Shown: positions 9,925 through 21,749, counted from the stretch's first letter. The stretch: DNA of 64,000 nt from Nepenthes gracilis (GCA_033239525.1 BSYO01000026.1:1922001-1986000); one strand, 5' to 3'. Notes: generated from the letters alone by a model not told the origin. Program-made: numbers and translations.

Positions 9925-11210
9925 TAAGATATTCATTTAGATCCTAGAAGGCTTAAGAGGCATTTGTCCATCCACTTGAATCCATTCGATTTAAGGTCTA
10001 TGAGTGCCTTAAAAAATAGTAAATATTTTTCGACTAGCTTGATTATAAATTAAGACAATACTACTAGCTACCTGATAAGCCATGGTATGTCTTTTATAGA
10101 CTTCGTGGCTCATTATCTATTATGACTCTAATTTTTTTGGGGTTAGCTTCAATGCCATGTTAAGAGACTATAAAATAAAAAAAGCTTCTCAAAATAACTC
10201 CAAATATGTGTTTAGATTGGTGCAACTATGCTTATTAAACCATGAGTACATTGAATGCCACTCTAAGGTCTTTGATGTGGTCATTGGCATATATGCTTTT
10301 GGCTAATAAATCATCTACATAGACTTTCATATTATTGCCGACTTATTGTTAAAATATTGTGTTCACTAACCTTGCAAATATATATCCTTTGATTCGTCAT
10401 GAACGAAGTCCTCTCTTCTTTGTTTTGGTCCAATTGGATTTAATTGTATCCAGAATTGGCATCTATTAAACTCAGCAAATAGTGACTTAATGTAGAGTCT
10501 ACTAAGTGGTCTATCCATGGGGAGCGAGAAATTATTTTTGGGATATGCTTTATTAATATCTATGAGGTACATGCACATTCTTCGTTTTTCATTGCTTTAT
10601 TCATAAGTACCATGTTGGATAGTTAGTCTAGATGCTAAACTTCTTGGATGAACTATGTCTTAGTTAATTTCTTGATTTTTTCTCATATGGCTATTAATTT
10701 TCTTATGGAGTGATTCCAACTGTTTTGTCAAACAAGCTTGTGCCCCGAAATGATGCTCACTTGTGAATCATTACTTTCGCTAGGATTCTAGATATGTTTG
10801 CGGTTGTCCAAGCAAAGATACCCAAGTTGCTCTTTAAGAAGTTGATAAATTTTTGTCTTTTATCCTGATAAAGAGTTAATTTAGACATATTTATCTAAAT
10901 ATTTTAGATTCAAAGGAGCTTTGATCGTGTCTTATCAAATTTGACCTTGTTGGACAGGTGTCTCATCTCTAATGTTAAATTCTTCGATTGGTTATGGAGA
11001 AATCAGGTTGTTGATTTGAGTCAAGGTAGCACTTTTTCCAATGGCTTGGTCTCCTCTTACTTTCTTGATCTCGTATTGTATTTTAAACATCTTTTTTAGC
11101 CTTGAGATGGAGATGATGACTCCAAAAGTAGCCAGACATTGTTTGCTAAGGATGACATTATAACTTCTACCTTGTGTTAGAAGAAGCTTCTTTTGGCTTC
11201 TTTGCAATTG
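9925..11210 (-). pseudogene. Protease to reverse transcriptase of element 1
   Basis: Going leftwards on the minus strand there is a protease-like end (YNVILSKQCLATFGVIIS and KKVRGDQ, 11000-11150). Next is the RT core (MCMYLIDINKAYPKNNFSLP, 10520-10578), then a YVDD region (VYVDDLLAKS, near 10310), then a thumb/connection segment (FFKALIDLKSNGFKW, about 9985-10030). The VRGDQ motif and DLNKACPKDSFPLP-like motif point to the Tat lineage. Internal stops and frameshifts are present. Confidence 0.85.
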
Positions 11211-11329
11211 TGGCTCTTGCTAAATTGGTGTAGACTATGTTAAGTACTCCAACCACCACTTGGTTATGCGATGTTTTTAGTGGCTCGTTGCCATCATGGT
11301 TTTTCTTCTTTGAAGTTTCTGGATCTTGT

Positions 11330-11470
11330 AGGTACTTCTTGAGAAACCTTTTTTTTTATCAAAGCTTTGATTGGTTTTTGCATGGTCATATATTCTTTTG
11401 TGTTGTGACCTGTAGACTAATAATAGTGATAATACTTTGATTTGTCTCCTACTTTTGAGTTCTTAATATG
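11330..11470 (-). pseudogene. gag C-terminal fragment of element 1
   Basis: Minus-strand reading gives STGHNTKEYMTMQKPIKALI, the decayed counterpart of the HGHDTEDC-LKDEIE-LI segment found in Tat-type gag. It lies upstream of the protease in the element's own orientation, as expected. Confidence 0.65.
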
Positions 11471-11589
11471 TTTAAGCCACATCAAGAATTTTTTTTGCTT
11501 TTAAATTGTATCTGAATGCTAATCATGATATCCCTAAGGGGTGAGAGGTATAACAATTTGAATCACTTGTGTGAGTTAAGTCTAGTTGA

Positions 11590-12673
11590 CACGTCTTCAA
11601 CCTCGAACCCATAGTTTAGTCTTTAATATTCTGACTTAATTGAATTCAAAGTCAGGATGCAATTTTACAACACATATCATTAAACAATCCAATAATATAT
11701 ATATATATATAAACTCATAATTCAAAGGCAATAACGTAAAATGGCTCCGATAATTTATTATCTGATAAACTAAAACCGTAAGAAAAGGCATCTTAAAGTC
11801 GAAATCATAATATCCAATAATATAACTGAAATGTAAATTAAAGGCTCTTGGCTAAATATAGATGATCCAAAGCTTAAATAACAAACTCTTGATTGAATAA
11901 TTAACACACAACTAAATACCCTAAAAATATTTTTTTGCCAAAAAGCTTCTCCAATATTCAAAATTCCTACAAATGCATCCGAACTTACTGATTTAAAATG
12001 TTAGTAAAAGATAAAAATAATAAGTCTAATACTCAATAAAACATGTATAATATATATAGGTATTGAGCTTACTATTTTATGTGGTTAGTGCCTATTCTCT
12101 TAAAGAGAAGTTCCCAGCAACTCTCCTGAAGAGGAGTTTCTAATGGTTTTCTTAAATAAGAGTTACTGGCTATTCTTTTTGAGAAAGTTATCGGCTATTC
12201 ATTTTTAAGCGAAGCTGCTTATTGTTTTGATCTATTGTTGGAGTGAACTATCAATATGCACATTCGTAACTATGAGTCCCAAAGAACTACTATTGATTAT
12301 GGGATTATGAGAACCATGCTATCCATATCACTAATGAATTATTGTTAAAGGATCTAGAAATTGATTACATACGGAGAGTTAGCTGTCTAGCTTGATAGTC
12401 CACCTCTCATTGGCTTGCCCATCTTGTTCTACCTTTATCGATCTGCTCATAGTGCAGCTATGCTTTGAAATTTTTAGCTAACTAGAAGCCTAGTTACTTA
12501 GCATGTGGTCATTCAGCTTATAGGTGAAGCTAGTGAATCCAACCTTGCTAATGACTATATGGTCCCTAGACAATATAGTTAACGAATCTATATTTGACAA
12601 TATGTACCATTCAACTAGTTCTCAACACCGGCTAGCGAGTTCAGGCTAACTTGAGTTTTGATTGGACCAATCA
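11590..12673 (-). repeat. 5' LTR region of element 1
   Basis: The part 12060-12430 matches the left LTR, including the 26-bp minisatellite. The right terminus CAATCA at 12673 is followed by ATATT. The 11590-12050 part does not match the left LTR and starts with a TGACACGTC-like sequence, so another decayed insertion may be present. The left boundary is uncertain. Confidence 0.5.
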
Positions 12674-12743
12674 ATATTAAAATTCAAAATACTGCAAAAT
12701 ATTTTTGAATAACTATAATGTTTACCAGTACTATTTACGTTAT

Positions 12744-13595
12744 TGTTGGGAATCCGAAATTACAATTCATTACTTTTCATGTTGTTAGAAAGTGCAAGAA
12801 ACAAATGCACATAAATCACACACACAAATACCAAAGAAATGTTGGCGCAAAACAGAAGACACGGTGACCAGTTGGACAAACCACTCAGACGCCAATAGAG
12901 ATGAGCGCTCGGATGGATGGGTAACAGTAGAGATAGAATAAGTGAGAAAATATACACAAGATTTTAACGTGGAAAGACCCTTCTCAATTAAGAAAAAACT
13001 ACAAAAGAAATGCACTATAAATAGTTAATTGTTTACAAAAATGTTAGATACACAAGCCCAAACAAAGAAAACAATCACAAGTGTATATCTCTCAATCTCT
13101 CTAGAGAAGTGTCTCTCTCTCTCTATCTTTACAACAAAGGCTTGCCCATAGCTCTCTCTATGCACACTCAAGTGATGCACACAAAAGAAAGAGCACAAGT
13201 ATATATATATATATACAATGGCCCTAGAGGTCAACCAGCCACCCTAGCAGTAGGGCGGTAGGACCACGCCTCCTAGGCCTACCATAGCAAGCGTACGCCT
13301 GGCATGCAGAGTGGCAAGCCTGGCGCCTATTGGAAGTTATTGCCACCTCAAACTTCCAATCAAGATCGGCCAACTGCCTACCTGCAGATGTAGCTGTAGC
13401 AGACCTATGGAGAGAAAGAGAGTCAACGCCTAGGCTTTCAGAGTCCTCGTCCATGTCTTCAGCCACCTCTCGGATAGGACTCCTCCAACTAGTCCTCGTC
13501 CATTGTGACACACTTCTCGGACTTCTCCAAAAGTCCGCATCCATTTTCCTCATCATGTCCGCGGACAAAACACCACGAAGGGAGTGACCCCAACA
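12744..13595. mobile_element. Solo-LTR-like unit with TGTTGGG/CCCAACA ends
   Basis: The unit opens TGTTGGGAATCC and closes GACCCCAACA, giving 7-bp terminal inverted repeats typical of LTR ends. It contains the motif AACGTGGAAAGACCC (about 12967), a CT/GA-rich stretch and a (TA)n run near 13200. No matching 5-bp flanking duplication was found (GTTAT against AGAAA), so the ends are less certain. Open frames inside show no protein features. Confidence 0.45.
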
Positions 13596-14430
13596 AGAAA
13601 ATTCACGGGATCTTATACTCGACAATAATTTCTATCATATCCAAGCTTGGTTACAAATAACCTCCAAACACATTTATTATACAGCATAATACAAGTTTAT
13701 AAACCTGGTACCGGGCAGCAAGAGAACAAACGAGACGAAATCAACCAATAGAACATTATATACAACAAGTACAACAATATTTCTACACTTTGGCAAAAAA
13801 TAAATCTCAATTTCTAACCCAAATGGATGGCCAAAGCTTTTATTTCCTCCAGTTCTATCATTTTTGTCTCTTGTTTAGTGCCCTTTGTGTTATGAAATGA
13901 CTTTCGAATCTATGACCTAAAATCAAAAGATGTGTTTATACGCTTGTGCAACTCAAGTGCCTATCTTGCGGACATCATGGTAACACAATTTGGAAATCTT
14001 CAGCTTAAGTGGTTTCTTGCGATCTTCCCGCGTAATAATTCCTCAGAGTTTCACTCGCACGAAAACTCGTGAACATCTTGTGAAAATTCTGTAAAATACT
14101 CTTGCTATCTTTTGTTCAAGTGAAAATTCATGCCAACATCCCTCGAGACTTTTCCTTTGCAATGGGCCTCACGTAGGACCATGACTCCTCCAAAGGTAAT
14201 ATTGCAATGGATCAGAAAGTGTAGCTCAATGCAAGAGACTTCATATTGTAGGGTCTGGAGAGTTGCAAATGCATAAAATATTAACTCATCTGTTACATAA
14301 AGATTGTTATTGTGAGTTTAGTTTGTAATCTTCAATTCATAATAGGTCACTCTTACTATAAAATCAAGGTTCATCTTTTTTTTCCCTAATAGATTTACTT
14401 TAGAAAAATTTAGTATATACCATTTGTTAA
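13596..14430. other. Unassigned spacer
   Basis: No gene or repeat boundary could be supported. In the minus orientation it lies downstream of the gag relic at 14430-15610, so it may be decayed sequence of that element. No protease or reverse-transcriptase motif was recognised. Confidence 0.3.
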
Positions 14431-15610
14431 TGAATTTTAACTATTACCCTTATTTCAACCCTGAGCTCTTCAAATTCTTTTGATATTCTATCACCCCCAT
14501 TTTCTGATGCAACTTAAGAAACTCTTCTACAATCTCACCGAAAGGCTTGTCCCTAAAACTTCTACACAGATCCCCCTTGAACCTCTCCCAGTTAATGTCC
14601 ACTTGTTAGCTAATAAAGCCTTGAAACCAAGTGTTAGCTTTGCCTTCTAGGAACATGGAAACTATTTGTAGTTTCTATTATTTGTTAGATTTTGGTCACT
14701 CTCTTGTGAGTATTACAATAAACAGAAAGTTATCAGAAGGTCGTGCGAAATTTGTGCAAGAATTGGAGTATTTACGCACGCTTCACATGCGCGATAAAGG
14801 CCTGAAGCGCGGATTCCAGATTGGTGGCACCTGAGCGGCGCTTGATCCACGCTCGAGCGGCGATTCCAGATTGATGACCAAGACATCACACTTGAGGCTC
14901 ACTCAAGTGGAGTTTGAGTGCTGATTATAATGTGCCCGCACTCGAGTAGCACCTAATTGGCACTCGAGCGCCGATTCACAATATAAAACGCGTCAGATGC
15001 ATTTTAGGGTTCAAATCTGAAATCATTCTCACACAAGGAGCGCCGCACAACGAGAGGAGAGAAGAAGAGAGGTTCGGTATCCAATTGAGCTCCGATTTGG
15101 GTTCTATTCTTCGTCAAAGTTGGATACGTTGTTCTTGAGGTAATTTCTAAAAGTGTATTTTCATCTGATTACTCTTATTTCTCATTATATTTCTCTTGTG
15201 GGTTGTTAGATGTATTGAGGAGGGTTGTAATCACCCATTCTTCACTCGAGGTTATAGTAAAGGGATTTCAGAAGAAGTTCTTATAATCGGCACGTTTATA
15301 GTGGATTTATTTAGAGTTTATCCAGTAATTTTTTTCCTTAGTTGAAAGAAGATTTTTCATATTAAAAATAATTGTACATTATTGTATTTCTTGTGCTCAC
15401 AATTTTGGTGGCTGATGTTAAAAATCAGGTCTTGTTTCGTTGCGTCGGATTGTATGTATTCAGGTCGAATCCCAATATTATTCTCCTGCATTATACAGTT
15501 AGAAGTACCTACAACACTTCCTGACCCAACCACGAGGATTCTCCCCCATTAAATGTCTCCCACCATAATTGTCAATATGATACACAGTCATAGGGGAATC
15601 TCTTTGATAG
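14430..15610 (-). pseudogene. Ty3/gypsy gag relic split by a solo LTR
   Basis: The minus-strand reading on the right side (15480-15560) gives GENPRGWVRKCCRYF. On the left side (14440-14665) it gives VSMFLEGKANTWFQGF then WERFKGDLCRSFRDKPFGEI. These are consecutive parts of a retrotransposon gag domain. They are separated by the solo LTR at 14683-15477. Stops are present. Protease and pol are not recognised downstream. Confidence 0.8.
14683..15477 (+). mobile_element. Family A solo LTR, copy 1
   Basis: Starts TGTTAGATTTTGG and ends AATCCCAATA (terminal CA decayed to TA). It has a perfect TTATT duplication at 14678-14682 and 15478-15482, and it interrupts a gag reading. Inside, in order: a GC-richer CTCGAGCGG-type repeat region (14770-14990), TATAAAACGCG at 14992, a GA-rich leader near 15050, GAGGTAATTTCT resembling a splice donor, and a 3' module shared with three other copies. 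Confidence 0.85.
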
Positions 15611-16310
15611 TGTTCTTCAGGAACAATTGAAGATTTAAGAGTAGGCAAAAGGTTAGTGTCCCTTGTGATTAATTCCACCTGTTTGGACAGGCTGGATTGT
15701 TCTCGATGTGATTTGGGTCAGACTTTGGAGTATGGGTAGGCCAAGTGAAGCATCTAAAAAAATATATAAATTAATTGTAATTAAAGAAAAGAAAAAGATT
15801 AAAGACCCAAAAAAACATAAATTAAAATGATAAAAAATATATATATAATTGCTACTATTTTCAAAGGTTATGGCACCTAATCAGGTTGAATTGCGTATAT
15901 AGATTCACATAACTGACCTCACTTAATGCCATTTAAAACTCTGTTATTATCGTGGACGTATGCTGCAAAGAACTTCATGGCATTCTTGATGGTTGAGAGT
16001 CCAATGAGATTGATCATTGAGGAAAGATGTACAAGTGATATTGCAAGAAATGATGTGGTTAGTAAGGTTCTGGGCCTTCCTCTGTGGGCAATAAGCATTG
16101 GACGATAAAGCTGTTTAAGGACAGCGAGGGCTAGGAAGACCTTCTAGCTGAAAGAACAAGGTTTATAGCAATGGGAGGGAGGATAGGGTAGCCTGAATTG
16201 CTCATCTAGTGGGGTTTCTCTGGTCTTTCCGTTTCCTTTGGTTTTTCTATTTTATTGTCCGGGACGGTCATGTTTTTGTACTTGGGTGGCACCTCTTTGA
16301 TGTTTCATTG

Positions 16311-16919
16311 TGTGGGAATTAGTGTTTAGGATCTTATATTGCCTAGAAAATGAGAGTAGATATGTCTTATAATAAGACTTGGACATTTTCATGATAATAG
16401 ATGTTTTCTTGGAAAAGCCTAATAAGAACAAAACCATGATAATATAAGCCTATACCTTTAGTCCGAAGAGGATAATATATTGTCATGATATGCCTTAGAA
16501 TCTCCATGATAATAGACGTTTTCCTAGAAAAGTCTAAAAAAAACAAAATTGTGATGATGCAAACTCATACCTATGGTTCAAAGCAGACTATATATTATCA
16601 TGTGGATTTGGGTTGTTACATAATAGTATTATAGCCAATCACAACCGAAAGTATGAAGACGTAAGTCGGGCCAATTGTGAGCCGTGCCATACTCGATGAG
16701 GAATCGTTACTTAAGTAGGGTGGAGTGTTAGAGTTATTGTACAAGATCCCACATTATTTAGAAAAGGAAAGTAAATATGTCTTACAGTAAAATTTAAACA
16801 TTTCTATAATGACATTCCTTTCCTTAGGAAATTCAAAGAGAACAAAACTGTGAAGGTACGGGCCTATACCTACAGCCTAAAATGAATAATATGTCATCCT
16901 ATAAATTCGGATCATAACA
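16311..16919 (+). mobile_element. TRIM- or LTR-like insertion within duplication copy 2
   Basis: Absent from copy 1 at the matching point (about 4380). Begins TGTGGGAATTAGTG and ends near GATCATAACA. It contains three diverged internal repeats, each with an ATGTCTTA- or TCCATGATAATAG-like start, AAAACCATGA-like centre and a CATA/TTACA-type end (about 16355-16495, 16495-16620 and 16770-16919). Motifs such as AAGATCCCACATT resemble small LTR-type repeats common in dicots. Flanks CATTG and CATAG are only a tentative target duplication. Confidence 0.5.
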
Positions 16920-17279
16920 TAGTAAATGTTACTTTTCTTGCTCTTTTGATAAAAAAATATAAGAAAAGAATTGAGATGAATGGCTGAAGCTTTTAGTTAT
17001 TGCTGATACCAAGAAGAAAAGAAATGAGTTGAAGCCAAGAAGAGAACTGAAATAGCCAAACTCCACTTGATGGTTTGATGTTGTTGTGCTTGATTATATT
17101 GGCAAAGGATGATGTGCTCTCTTCTCTTGTTTTTTGATAAATTTGGCATGAGATAGAATCCTAGTTTAACGGTAATGTTATTCTATTTTAATATGGAAGT
17201 CAGAAGTTTAAGATGCAAAAATGACCTGTGGAAGGCTATTTGCAGCAATATCGTGTGATTTCTTACGTTCTATTATTGC

Positions 17280-17456
17280 ATGTGAGACTTGATACGAGGC
17301 TATTTGGCATATAGTGTAAGGCCCGAACACCTTCAACTTCTATTGATGTTGAGCTACCTTCAATTACCTTCAAGAAGAAACCTAAAAAGGAGTAGAGTTC
17401 TATTGTGTGTCATGTAACTGTTATATGTGACAGAAGCTTAAATGAATACTTAACAG
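17280..17456 (+). pseudogene. Truncated zinc-finger pseudogene
   Basis: Corresponds to the start of the zinc-finger exon at 5325. The acceptor and ATG are lost (TTATTGCATGTGAG instead of TTGCAGATGAGG). A TAG replaces the TGG codon before the first finger, and the first cysteine is changed. Similarity ends at AAGCTTAAATGAATACTTA (about 17453), before the second zinc ligand pair is complete. It is a dead fragment of the first module only. Confidence 0.85.
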
Positions 17457-18381
17457 TGATTGATACAAATATCAACCAAAATGTATCAGAATGATTTTTT
17501 AATATACCGTAATAATATTATCATAAATTATTGTATCGATAATATATTACAATTTATCAACTAATATGATTATTATATCGATCAATATGATTTTATTAAT
17601 TTATAATTTTTTTAAATTTTTTTATTCTAATATATTCAATATGATACATATCATCCGATATTAATATAACTGCAACAAATATTAGTACTAACAAAAAGAT
17701 TTACAATTTATTTAGAATAAAAACTTTAATCAAACTATAATTTCGTCTAACCATATATTAGATTCAAAAAAAAAAATTGATTCTTATTGATTTATACTTG
17801 ATGCTAATTTGATTCTCACCTAATTCTCTTTGGTATTTATTAGTCTTATAGATCAATAAATAAATAAATAAATAAATAAATTTTTGTTTCAAAAAAAAAA
17901 AAACCAATTTTTTTTTGGTAAGGATTTAATTCATTGAATCTCATCCCTTAAAAATGCACATAAAAAAAAAAAAAAAAGCTCATATTTAATTAAATTGATA
18001 AAATCTTAATCATTACATAATTACATATAAATAACATTATTCATAAAAAAAAATCTTAAAACAGATAAATTTATAAGCATTATAGTAAAAATCAAACTTA
18101 TGATTAATGACTCAATTACGACACTCTAAATTAACAAATTAAGAAAAAATCGATCTCATTAATGGTATTATTTTGGTAATAAATCTCATTCATTGTATTA
18201 ATCTGCCCAAAAATCTCAATTACTTTTTAGCAATTATTAACATAATTAAAATACCATATATTTTTTTTCCATTTTTTCCCTTATGCATTTTAATTTATTG
18301 CTTTTATTAGATTTGACAGATAAAATTGCTTTGTTCTTAAGAAATGTCTAAGCATTTGCCTATAAATACATGGGTAAGTGT
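17457..18381. other. AT-rich spacer with (AAAT)n
   Basis: No coding potential. It includes an AAAT microsatellite near 17855-17881, poly-A runs and scattered hairpin-prone AT sequence. Confidence 0.5.
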
Positions 18382-18391
18382 GTTTAAGTGC

Positions 18392-18686
18392 AGATTCGGG
18401 GGGCGTCCAATGCCCCCCAGCGCTGGATGGCATCCAGCGCCTCCTTTGGGCCGTTGGATTGAAAAATCTGACGGCCCAAAATTTATAATAAAAAAAAACA
18501 TAATTTTTGTTTTTTTTTATTTTTTTTAATTTTTTTTATATTTTAATTATAAAAATATAAATTTTAATATTTTTTATTTTTAAATTTTATAATATTTTTT
18601 TTAAAAAAAAAGGGGGCCGTCGGATTTCAAATCCAACGGCCCCGTGGGTGCTGGAGGGGGCTTCGCGCTGGACGCCCCCTCGTTCC
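18392..18686. mobile_element. Mutator-like MITE 1
   Basis: A 295-bp element flanked by a perfect 10-bp duplication, GTTTAAGTGC, at 18382-18391 and 18687-18696. Long GC-rich terminal inverted repeats of about 90 bp start GATTCGGGGGGCGTCC on the left and GGAACGAGGGGGCGTCC on the right (reverse complement), and include a GGCCGTTGGAT block. The centre is poly-A/T rich with no transposase. A 9-11 bp target duplication with long TIRs is the signature of Mutator-type elements. Confidence 0.88.
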
Positions 18687-18696
18687 GTTTAAGTGC

Positions 18697-19920
18697 ATCA
18701 CATTAAAATAATTTCCCAAAATTTATAAATATATTTTTTTTCTAAAAATATAATTTAAATTCATTTTCCTATTATTTATTTCAGTTCAATTTTTAAAAGA
18801 TAAAATTTTCTTTTATTGATTTTTTCTTTTTTTTAAAAAAATAAATATGACTATTTTTTATTTAAAAAACCAAAAAATATGGTGAAGTGGTGGTTTCTTG
18901 CTTGTTGGTTTCATCGATAAATTCCTCTGGGAGTTCATTAAGATCTGAAAATCTCTAGCCAAAGCAAATGGGTTCTTCTTATAATATAAGAAATCTATTT
19001 TTGATATTTTTTTTAAATATATTATTACAAATAAAATATCTCAAATAAAAATAATTGACTACTAAATTAAATAATTTTATATTTTTTTACAGATAAATTT
19101 ATTAATAAGGGAAATTATCATTTTTATAAATATTTTGATATTTAAGCAGTTAATCAATTAATATTTTTATTGGAGAATTTTACATATAAGTAATTCTATG
19201 AAAACTACTAAATTAAATAATTTTAAATTTTTTTTCATTGATTTTATTTTTCTTATTCGATTATTCAATTTTCTACCACATATTATATTTTTTATTATTT
19301 TATATTTTATATAATTTTACATAAAAATATTAATTTTTAAATAAAGCATTTTAAAAATTTTAAAATAAATATTTAAATTAATTTGATTTGAATTATAGAC
19401 AGATATAATTACAGTTATTGGTCTGCATAATCAGTCGATTGTGATCATACCCGACTTATTTTTGAAGAGATTTTATGTATTTTGGCTGATCATTTTCTTT
19501 AATAATATGAATTAATTTTAGATTTTAGATATTAATGAACCCCCAGAGAAATTTGTTTATGAATTAATCATTAAGATCATATAATTATTTAGTGTTTCTT
19601 AAAAAATAATAATTATAGAAATTTTAATTTTATTTTTAAAAAATTACTATTTGTAAAATTTTTTATAGTCTAATGTGACAATAATAATGTCATATTTTTT
19701 ATAAAACTACAATATATAAAAATTAAGATTAATTGCTTTGCTACAAATTCAACGTTATTTTATATATTTAAATATTAAATAATATCATTTAAATAATTAT
19801 TTTTACTGAATATTATTATTATTAAAAAAAATTTAAAAATATATTTATTATTTATTATTTTTAAATATTAACCATCGAATTTTTAATATAATGATCAAAT
19901 TTAGATTTTTTTTTTTTTTA
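18697..19920. other. AT-rich spacer
   Basis: Very AT-rich sequence with many short palindromic stretches. No gene, LTR end or duplicated landmark was recognised. Confidence 0.5.
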
Positions 19921-20097
19921 AAAAAAATGGTCTTGTGGAACAGCCGACTGCGCTGGGAAGATTGGAAGATCGATGAAAAGCACTCATCTCGAACGGAAGG
20001 GGTGGAGGGAGAGAGGAAGGGGTATTATTACCGATGCCATTGATGAAGTGGTTTCTTTGTGAAATACGTGAAGAGAAGCAGCTTGAAGTTCGATTCC

Positions 20098-20158
20098 ATG
20101 TCGTCGGCTCGCGCTGAAGACCTTTTCCTATCTACTTCACCTGCCACCTATTCTGACA
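20098..20158 (+). CDS. Possible orphan first exon
   Basis: In a GC-richer island (19930-20300) an ATG opens MSSARAEDLFLSTSPATYSD and meets a plausible donor, GTAATT, at 20159. Upstream there are purine-rich UTR-like sequences; downstream come a CT-rich tract and a GATC repeat, as in plant first introns. No further exon was found before the MITE at 20676 or in the AT-rich DNA beyond. An alternative upstream ATG at 20034 opens a different short frame. It may be a gene fragment left by rearrangement. Family not recognised. Confidence 0.3.
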
Positions 20159-20173
20159 GTAATTCTCTCTTTC

Positions 20174-20213
20174 TCGATCTCGATCGATCGATCGATAGGT
20201 CGATCGATTTGGT
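20174..20213. repeat. CGAT-type simple repeat
   Basis: Short run of TCGATC/GATC units, self-complementary and so able to form a hairpin, followed by a T-rich tract at 20223-20238. Confidence 0.7.
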
Positions 20214-20675
20214 TTCTCAATGCTTTTTTTTTTTTTTCAGTCGATTTGAGATTTTCAGTGGTGTTTTTCCTTCATCATGTAAAATCGATTGTTGAAGATT
20301 ATGATGTCGTTCGATTTCCACAGAATCGAATTGTACTGATTTAAAATCTCGATTGGGATGCTTTGTTGAAATTGAAATTGTTAGGGTTTCTTTTTCCATA
20401 AAATAAGTTGAACCTAAGAAAATTAATAACAAAAATCACTTCAATTAATTATAAATATTTTAATATATATTTTTTACAACATTTTTGTACTTATTTATCT
20501 ATGCAATTCAGGGTATAAATATTAATCATTTTATCAAAAATATCATGTGTATTCATTGATATATATTTTTTTAAAATATAATAATATCATAATATTATTA
20601 TAATATAAAAAATATTGATATCAAAATTAATAATTAGTAATAATTTTTTTCAAATGATCCAACCAAAAAAGGTGA

Positions 20676-20898
20676 GGATCTGGGGGGCGTCCTTCTCCCT
20701 TGTGGAGAAGGACCGTCTTCCTTCTCATCTGAATCGTTGGATGTAAAATCTGGCGGCCCACACGTTTTGAATGGATAATATAATTCGATTTTAAATTTAA
20801 TCATCCAAAATACGTAACCGTCGAATTTTACATCCAACGGCCTAGATTAAGAGAAGGACGGCCCTTCTTCACAGGGACGAAGGACGCCCCCTCAATCC
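20676..20898. mobile_element. Mutator-like MITE 2
   Basis: A 223-bp element flanked by a perfect 9-bp duplication, AAAAGGTGA, at 20667-20675 and 20899-20907. Termini are GGATCTGGGGGGCGTCC and, reverse complemented, GGATTGAGGGGGCGTCC. They match MITE 1 at the GGGGGCGTCC core. Subterminal inverted blocks (GTTGGATGTAAAATCTGGCGG and its partner) give a long hairpin. There is no transposase, so mobilisation in trans is assumed. Confidence 0.9.
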
Positions 20899-20907
20899 AA
20901 AAGGTGA

Positions 20908-21744
20908 TGATATTTTTATGACTAGTAATAAAAAATTTATAACTGTTAGGTTAGATTGAGTTATTAAGCCATACTTATTAAAAACAATAATTGTTTTTTT
21001 TTATAATTTAAATTAGGATGATTTAGGTTGATTTATAGATTTTTTTTAAGTATTTTTATTTAAAAATATTTATTTATATTAAAAAAAGTCTAAAAATATA
21101 AAATAATTTTAAAATTATAATATTTAGATTAAAATATTATCTAATTAAATATTAAAATAAATAATTTTTGAATAATAAAATATTGTATATATAAAAATAA
21201 AATCTATTAAAATAATTTTTTAAACTTGTTATTTATTTAAATAAAAATAAAATCTCGATCTGTGCGTGACATTTGATGGTAGAAAACATGGGAAATATGT
21301 TAATTTTTCTGTTTGTGAAATTCGACCGTTGATTTTATTTTTTAAAATTTTTATTCTTAATTTTCGTTATGATTTTATCGTAAGGTAATTCGTAAATCAT
21401 GCAATATGACAATACTTATACAATGTGCACGTGTTTTAAAAAATAAAATAAAAGTAAAATAAATTTTGACATATGAATAAAAAATTATTTATTTATAAAA
21501 ATAATCTATAAAATTTATTTGTCAATTTATTCTTGTATCAGATAGTTTAATTTCTCCTCCCTAATCTATTAAAAATGATATTTTTTATTTACAATTTAAG
21601 GATACCTAAAATAATATATATTTATATTTATATTTATATTTATATTTTTTATTTAAAATTTTAATTTATTATATTTTATTAAATTATTTATAAAAATATA
21701 AGTGAAAATAACTTATAAATAAATATAATATATAATATTATTTT
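20908..21744. other. AT-rich spacer
   Basis: No gene or clear repeat family. Includes a short TTTATA tandem run near 21620-21650. Confidence 0.5.
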
Positions 21745-21749
21745 ATATT

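Larger units (their letters stand above)
8444..12673 (-). mobile_element. Degraded Tat-like Ty3/gypsy retrotransposon 1
   Basis: Minus-strand element bounded by related LTRs (about 8444-9112, and to 12673). Its right end is a CATCA-type terminus like family C elsewhere in the window. From right to left it keeps a gag tail (about 11330-11470), protease-like sequence, reverse transcriptase and RNase H, all with stops and frameshifts. Possible target duplications are ATGTC (8439-8443) and ATATT (12674-12678), differing by two transitions. A solo LTR splits the reverse transcriptase/RNase H part. No integrase is recognisable: RNase H runs almost directly into the 3' LTR. Confidence 0.7.
15645..17456 (+). 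repeat. Segmental duplication, copy 2
   Basis: Decayed same-strand copy of about 3700-5490. It carries an extra insert at about 16311-16919, lacks part of the 4600-5200 region, and stops abruptly within the first zinc finger, where AT-rich DNA begins. Its reading frames are broken throughout. Confidence 0.85.

Noticed and set aside
13224..13625. Minus-strand open frame of 133 codons
   Set aside because: It lies across the end of an LTR-like unit and shows no protein features.
18344..18529. Open frame of 61 codons
   Set aside because: It runs into the terminal inverted repeat of a MITE.
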